Shown: in pieces, positions 61,001 through 64,000 of the stretch
Layout: every line of letters starts with the position of its first letter
How positions within the stretch are numbered: position 1 is the stretch's first letter
Assembly: GCA_040901445.1 (NCBI GenBank)
Contig: JBBDYQ010000025.1
Coordinates: 249,925-313,924, forward strand
From: Thermoleophilaceae bacterium
GTDB lineage: Bacteria > Actinomycetota > Thermoleophilia > Solirubrobacterales > Thermoleophilaceae
DNA: 64,000 bases
Direction: 5' to 3'
Notes under the pieces: model-generated
Told to the model about the DNA's origin: nothing
Database searches by the model: none
The model's input: only the letters and a program-made list of their open reading frames with translations
Position numbers and translations under genes: made by a program

Positions 61001-61029
61001 CCAAGATCGGGGTGGTTTCCCTGACGACG
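61001..61029. promoter_or_regulatory. Shared promoter motif, copy D (inverted)
   Basis: Plus strand: CCAAGATCGGGGTGG then TTTCCCTGACGAC. The palindrome arms are weaker (GGGGTGG/TTTCCC) and the orientation is opposite to copies A-C relative to the LAL gene. It lies 35 bases before the LAL GTG, with a TACACT -10-like hexamer between. It may serve autoregulation or the divergent antitoxin gene. Confidence 0.55.
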
Positions 61030-61090
61030 AGGACGACGACGCTTGATCAGAGGTGGCGCACCGCGCCGCCCCGCGCGCTGCCGGGCGCCT

Positions 61091-61112
61091 ACACATGCTA
61101 ATGTGCATGTGT
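61091..61112 (+). promoter_or_regulatory. Operator and leaderless promoter of the second TA module
   Basis: ACACATGC (61091-61098), 6-base centre TAATGT, GCATGTGT (61105-61112): perfect 8-bp arms that run into the GTG start at 61111. The centre TAATGT fits a -10 element 6 bases before the start. Binding of the antitoxin here would block both transcription and the start codon region. Confidence 0.7.
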
Positions 61113-61377
61113 GCTGACCAGGCGCACCCAGATCCTGCTGGACGAGGAGCGCTATGAGCGCCTTCGCCGTCGCGCCGAGCGCGACGGCGAGTCGGTGGCC
61201 GCGGTGGTGCGCACGGCGATCGATGGGCTTCTGGACGACGACGACGAGCGTCGCCGCCGGGCCGCCGCCTCGTTCCTGGCGGCGGAGCCGATGCCGGTGG
61301 ACGACTGGCCGGTCATGAAGCGTGAGATCGAGGAGATGTACGAGCGCACGCCCGGACTCGGCGAGCCGGGCGAGTGA
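61111..61377 (+). CDS. Ribbon-helix-helix antitoxin
   Basis: Antitoxin of 88 residues. RRTQILLDEERYERLRRRAERDGESVAAVVRTAIDGLLDD (4-43) is a ribbon-helix-helix DNA-binding domain. The C-terminal half (PMPVDDWPVMKREIEEMYERTPG) would bind the toxin. The GTG start overlaps the operator; the toxin gene begins inside the stop. Confidence 0.88.
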   Translation: MLTRRTQILLDEERYERLRRRAERDGESVAAVVRTAIDGLLDDDDERRRRAAASFLAAEPMPVDDWPVMKREIEEMYERTPGLGEPGE

Positions 61378-61814
61378 GGCGCGTCTTCGTCGACACGAAC
61401 GTCTTCCTCTACGCGCTCGGAGCCGAGCACCGCTATCGGGACCCTTGCCGGGCGATCGTGGAGGCGATCGCCGCGCGGCGGGTCGCGGCCGAGACGAGCG
61501 TCGAGGTCGTGCAGGAGTTCCTTCACGTCCGCGGGCGCCGGGGGCGGGACCCGGCGGAGGCCCTGGCGCGCGCCGAGGAGATCGTCTCCTGGTGCGCGCC
61601 CGTCCATGCCTTCGAGCCCGGAGACCTCACCCGCGCGTTCGAGCTGCTCCGCCGCTTCAGCACGCTCAGGCCGCGCGACGCCGTGCACGCCGCCACCGCG
61701 CTGAACCGCGGCATCGAGGCGATCCTCACCGCGGACCGCGACCTGGGCTCCGTGCCCGCGCTCGAGCGCGTCGACCCCGGCGACCGCGCGGCCGTAGCCG
61801 CGCTGGGCGCCTGA
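61374..61814 (+). CDS. PIN-domain ribonuclease toxin (VapC)
   Basis: Ribonuclease toxin of 146 residues. Active-site acids: Asp7 (VFVDTNVFLYAL), Glu44 (TSVEVVQEFL), Asp102 (RPRDAVHAATAL) and Asp121 (ILTADRDLG). Clear VapC architecture. GTG start coupled to the antitoxin. It lies 63 bases before gcvT. Confidence 0.92.
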   Translation: MRRVFVDTNVFLYALGAEHRYRDPCRAIVEAIAARRVAAETSVEVVQEFLHVRGRRGRDPAEALARAEEIVSWCAPVHAFEPGDLTRAFELLRRFSTLRPRDAVHAATALNRGIEAILTADRDLGSVPALERVDPGDRAAVAALGA

Positions 61815-61877
61815 GGCTCGGATCCTGGGGCCGCTCGGCGCCGGGCGCCCCGGCCCCGTTGGTACGCTCCGGCCGTC

Positions 61878-62924
61878 TTGCAGCCGGCCGCCGAGACCCT
61901 CCGCCGCACGCCCCTGTACGACCGTCACGAGGCGGCCGGCGCGCGGCTGGTTCCCTTCGCGGGCTGGGAGATGCCGGTGCAGTACGAAGGCATCCGGGAG
62001 GAGCACCTCACCGTGCGTTCGACCGCCGGCCTCTTCGACGTCTCGCACATGGGCGAGATCGAGGCCAGCGGCCCCGGCGCGGAGGACTTCCTGCAGCGAG
62101 TGCTCTCCAACGACGTCAGCCGCCTCGCTGTGGGCGGAGCCCAGTACTCGGTGCTGTGCGCCGAGGACGGCGGCGTCCTCGACGACCTCTTCACCTACCG
62201 CCTCGACGAGGCGCGCTACCTCACCGTCACCAACGCCTCCAACCACGAGAAGGACCTCGCGTGGTTTCGCCGTCACGCCGAGGGCTTCGACGTCTCGGTG
62301 CGCGACGCCCAGGTCGACTACGCGATGCTCGCCCTCCAGGGCCCGGACGCGCGCGGGCTCCTCCCGGTCGACGCGCCGCCGCGCATGCGCATCGCGAGCG
62401 CGGAGATCGCGGGGGTGGAGTGCCTCGTGGCCGGCACGGGCTACACCGGGGAGGACGGGGTGGAGCTGCTCGTCCCCTCCGACGGGGCGCTCGCCGTCTG
62501 GGACGCGCTGGATGCCACGCCTGTGGGCCTGGGCGCGCGCGACACGCTCCGGCTCGAGGTCTGCTTCCACCTCTACGGCAACGACCTGTCCGAGGACCGC
62601 AACCCGATCGAGGCCGGCCTGGGCTGGTGCTGCAAGCTCGACACGGGCTTCGTCGGCGCGGACGCGCTGCGCGACGTCCAGCCCTCCGAGAAGCTCGTGC
62701 CGTTCGTCTTCACCGGCCCCGGCATCCCGCGCCAGGGCAACGCGGTGGAGCCCGCGGGGGTCGTCACCAGCGGGTCGCTGTCACCCTGCCTGGGCGTCGG
62801 GATCGGCATGGCCTACGTGCCCGCCGACACGGCCGAGCCCGGCACGCCGATCGAGGTGGACGTGCGCGGCAAGCCGCGCTCCGCCGAGGTTCGCGAGAAG
62901 CCCCTCTACACGAAGGAGTCATGA
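61878..62924 (+). CDS. gcvT: Glycine cleavage system T protein (aminomethyltransferase)
   Basis: Transfers the methylene group from the lipoyl arm of GcvH to tetrahydrofolate and releases ammonia; 348 residues. TPLYDRHEAAGARLVPFAGWEMPVQYEGI (11-39) and DVSHMGEIEASGPGAEDFLQR are typical, with the catalytic Asp region LFDVSHMG, plus TGYTGEDGVELLVP and GARDTLRLEVCFHLYGNDL. TTG start with TACGCT (61863-61868) 9 bases before it. gcvH starts 3 bases downstream. Confidence 0.94.
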   Translation: MQPAAETLRRTPLYDRHEAAGARLVPFAGWEMPVQYEGIREEHLTVRSTAGLFDVSHMGEIEASGPGAEDFLQRVLSNDVSRLAVGGAQYSVLCAEDGGVLDDLFTYRLDEARYLTVTNASNHEKDLAWFRRHAEGFDVSVRDAQVDYAMLALQGPDARGLLPVDAPPRMRIASAEIAGVECLVAGTGYTGEDGVELLVPSDGALAVWDALDATPVGLGARDTLRLEVCFHLYGNDLSEDRNPIEAGLGWCCKLDTGFVGADALRDVQPSEKLVPFVFTGPGIPRQGNAVEPAGVVTSGSLSPCLGVGIGMAYVPADTAEPGTPIEVDVRGKPRSAEVREKPLYTKES

Positions 62925-62927
62925 GCA

Positions 62928-63320
62928 GTGGCCGACGAGAGCTACCCGGAGGGCCTGCTGTACCACGCCGAGCACGACTGGGCTCGGATCGAGGGCGACG
63001 AGGCCGTCTTCGGCATCACGTGGTTCGCGCAGGACGCGCTCGGCGAGGTCGTGTTCTTCGACCCGCCCGAGGTTGGCGCCACGGTGGCCAAGGACGGCAC
63101 CTATGCGGAGGTCGAGTCGGTCAAGGCGGTGTCGGACGTCTTCTCCCCGCTCTCCGGCGAGATCGTCGCAGTCAACGAGGCGCTCGCCGACAGCCCGGAG
63201 AAGATCAACGATGACCCGTACGGCGATGGCTGGCTGGTGAAGGTGCGCCTCAGCGAGGCGTCCGAGACCGAGGCGCTCATGGACGCCGCCGCCTACAAGG
63301 AGCTCCTGGCGAGCTCGTGA
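62928..63320 (+). CDS. gcvH: Glycine cleavage system H protein
   Basis: Lipoyl carrier protein shuttling the aminomethyl group; 130 residues. LLYHAEHDWARIEGDEAVFGITWFAQDALGEVVFFDPPEVG leads to the lipoyl-lysine site AEVESVKAVSDVFSPLSGEI (Lys about 66). DPYGDGWLVKVRL is conserved near the end. GTG start; gcvPA begins inside its stop. Confidence 0.95.
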   Translation: MADESYPEGLLYHAEHDWARIEGDEAVFGITWFAQDALGEVVFFDPPEVGATVAKDGTYAEVESVKAVSDVFSPLSGEIVAVNEALADSPEKINDDPYGDGWLVKVRLSEASETEALMDAAAYKELLASS

Positions 63321-64000
63321 GCCGCTACACCGCCGCCACCGAGCAGGACCGCCGCGAGATGCTCGCGGCCATCGGCGCGGGCTCCGTGGACGACCTCTTC
63401 GCCGAGATACCCGAGGCCGTGCGCCTGGACCGCCCGCTGGACCTCCCGCCCGGGATGTCGGAGCAGGAGGTCAACGACCATCTGGCCGAGCTGGCCGGGC
63501 GCAACCGCCACGCGGACTCCGAGGTCAGCTTTCTCGGCGCGGGCATGTACGACCACTACGTCCCCGCGCTGGTGGACTCGATCATCTCCCGCAGCGAGTT
63601 CCTGACGCCCTACACCCCCTACCAGCCCGAGATCTCCCAGGGCGGACTGCAGGTGATGTTCGAGTTCCAGACGGCCGTCTCGGAGCTCACCGGCCTGCCG
63701 GTGGCCAACGCGTCGGTCTACGAGGGCCCGTCGGCCGTGGCCGCCGCGGGCTACATGGCCAAGCTCGAGACGCGCAAGCGCCGCATCGTCGTCTCGCGCG
63801 GCGTGCACCCCCATTCGCGCGAGGCGCTCGCCACCCACGCCGCCGGCTACGCCATGGAGGTGCACGAGGTGCCGCTCAATGCCGATGGCGCCACCGACCT
63901 CGAAGCGCTCGCCGCGGCGGTGGACGACGACACCGCCGCCGTGGTGCTCCAGCAGCCCAACTTCCTCGGCACGGTCGAGGACCTGGGCCCGCTGGTCGAG
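63317..64000 (+). CDS. gcvPA: Glycine dehydrogenase (decarboxylating) subunit 1, partial
   Basis: N-terminal subunit of the split P protein, which decarboxylates glycine with pyridoxal phosphate. 228 codons are visible and the gene runs off the window. MLAAIGAGSVDDLFAEIPEAVRL, FLGAGMYDHYVPALVDSIISRSEFLTPYTPYQPEISQGGLQVMFEFQT and NASVYEGPSAVAAAGYMA match GcvPA. A P subunit 2 gene is expected beyond the edge. Confidence 0.94.
   Translation, partial: MSRYTAATEQDRREMLAAIGAGSVDDLFAEIPEAVRLDRPLDLPPGMSEQEVNDHLAELAGRNRHADSEVSFLGAGMYDHYVPALVDSIISRSEFLTPYTPYQPEISQGGLQVMFEFQTAVSELTGLPVANASVYEGPSAVAAAGYMAKLETRKRRIVVSRGVHPHSREALATHAAGYAMEVHEVPLNADGATDLEALAAAVDDDTAAVVLQQPNFLGTVEDLGPLVE

Noticed and set aside
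61815-61877. Glycine riboswitch before gcvT
   Set aside because: Only 63 bases separate the toxin and gcvT genes, too short for the aptamer, and no glycine-aptamer blocks are present.

Overview
The window is a very GC-rich chromosomal segment with dense, mostly co-directional genes, frequent GTG starts and 4-base ATGA/GTGA gene overlaps. These traits, a division and cell-wall (dcw) cluster without ftsA or ddl, a meso-DAP-type MurE, and a c-di-AMP riboswitch in front of a resuscitation-promoting-factor-like gene point to an actinobacterium. A deep lineage such as Thermoleophilia/Solirubrobacterales is my best guess; this is inference, as no rRNA is present. No tRNA, rRNA, CRISPR array, IS element or prophage was seen.

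Layout. 1-3566: an ECF vitamin transporter operon whose substrate-binding S component is fused to an extracytoplasmic alpha/alpha-toroid domain. 3.7-13.1 kb: a GntR regulator with a two-subunit GMC oxidoreductase, AzlCD, a nitroreductase, GlpD, a divergent dihydropteroate synthase-like protein, a metallophosphoesterase and a glycosyltransferase. 13.1-18.9 kb: homologues of both enzymes of the archaeal cyclic 2,3-diphosphoglycerate pathway (cDPG synthetase and 2-phosphoglycerate kinase) around two opposite-strand glycosyltransferase/methyltransferase genes, then a fructose-6-phosphate aldolase-like gene. 18.9-33.4 kb: a Rho-like protein that has lost its ATPase residues, a two-component system with a CpaB-like SAF protein, rpiA, the riboswitch-Rpf gene, a STAS protein, a minus-strand group of oxidoreductase, VOC, DJ-1, permease and Ohr genes, and Tad genes cpaF-tadB-tadC.

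33.7-51.2 kb: the dcw cluster, mraZ-rsmH-ftsL-ftsI-murE-murF-mraY-murD-ftsW-murG, then an inserted GGDEF protein, class III cyclase and opposite-strand membrane protein, then murC-ftsQ-ftsZ. MraZ-type phased TGGGN repeats lie upstream of mraZ. 51.3-61.8 kb: an accessory block bracketed by two toxin-antitoxin modules. It encodes three large exported repeat proteins (FG-GAP/collagen-like, beta-repeat with a poly-proline linker, NHL/collagen-like with a frameshift), two small proteins and a LAL-type LuxR regulator. Three promoters of this block share a palindrome plus -35 element at a fixed distance from the start codon, and a fourth copy lies next to the regulator. 61.9-64 kb: the glycine cleavage genes gcvT, gcvH and the start of gcvPA.

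How the parts connect. Much of the window concerns the cell envelope: precursor synthesis and septation, Rpf-driven wall remodelling under c-di-AMP, Tad pilus or secretion genes, and a putative surface-protein regulon. Signals for c-di-AMP, c-di-GMP and cAMP sit beside these genes. Less expected elements are the cDPG gene pair, the S-component/toroid fusion, the ATPase-dead Rho paralogue and the shared promoter motif of the surface-protein block.
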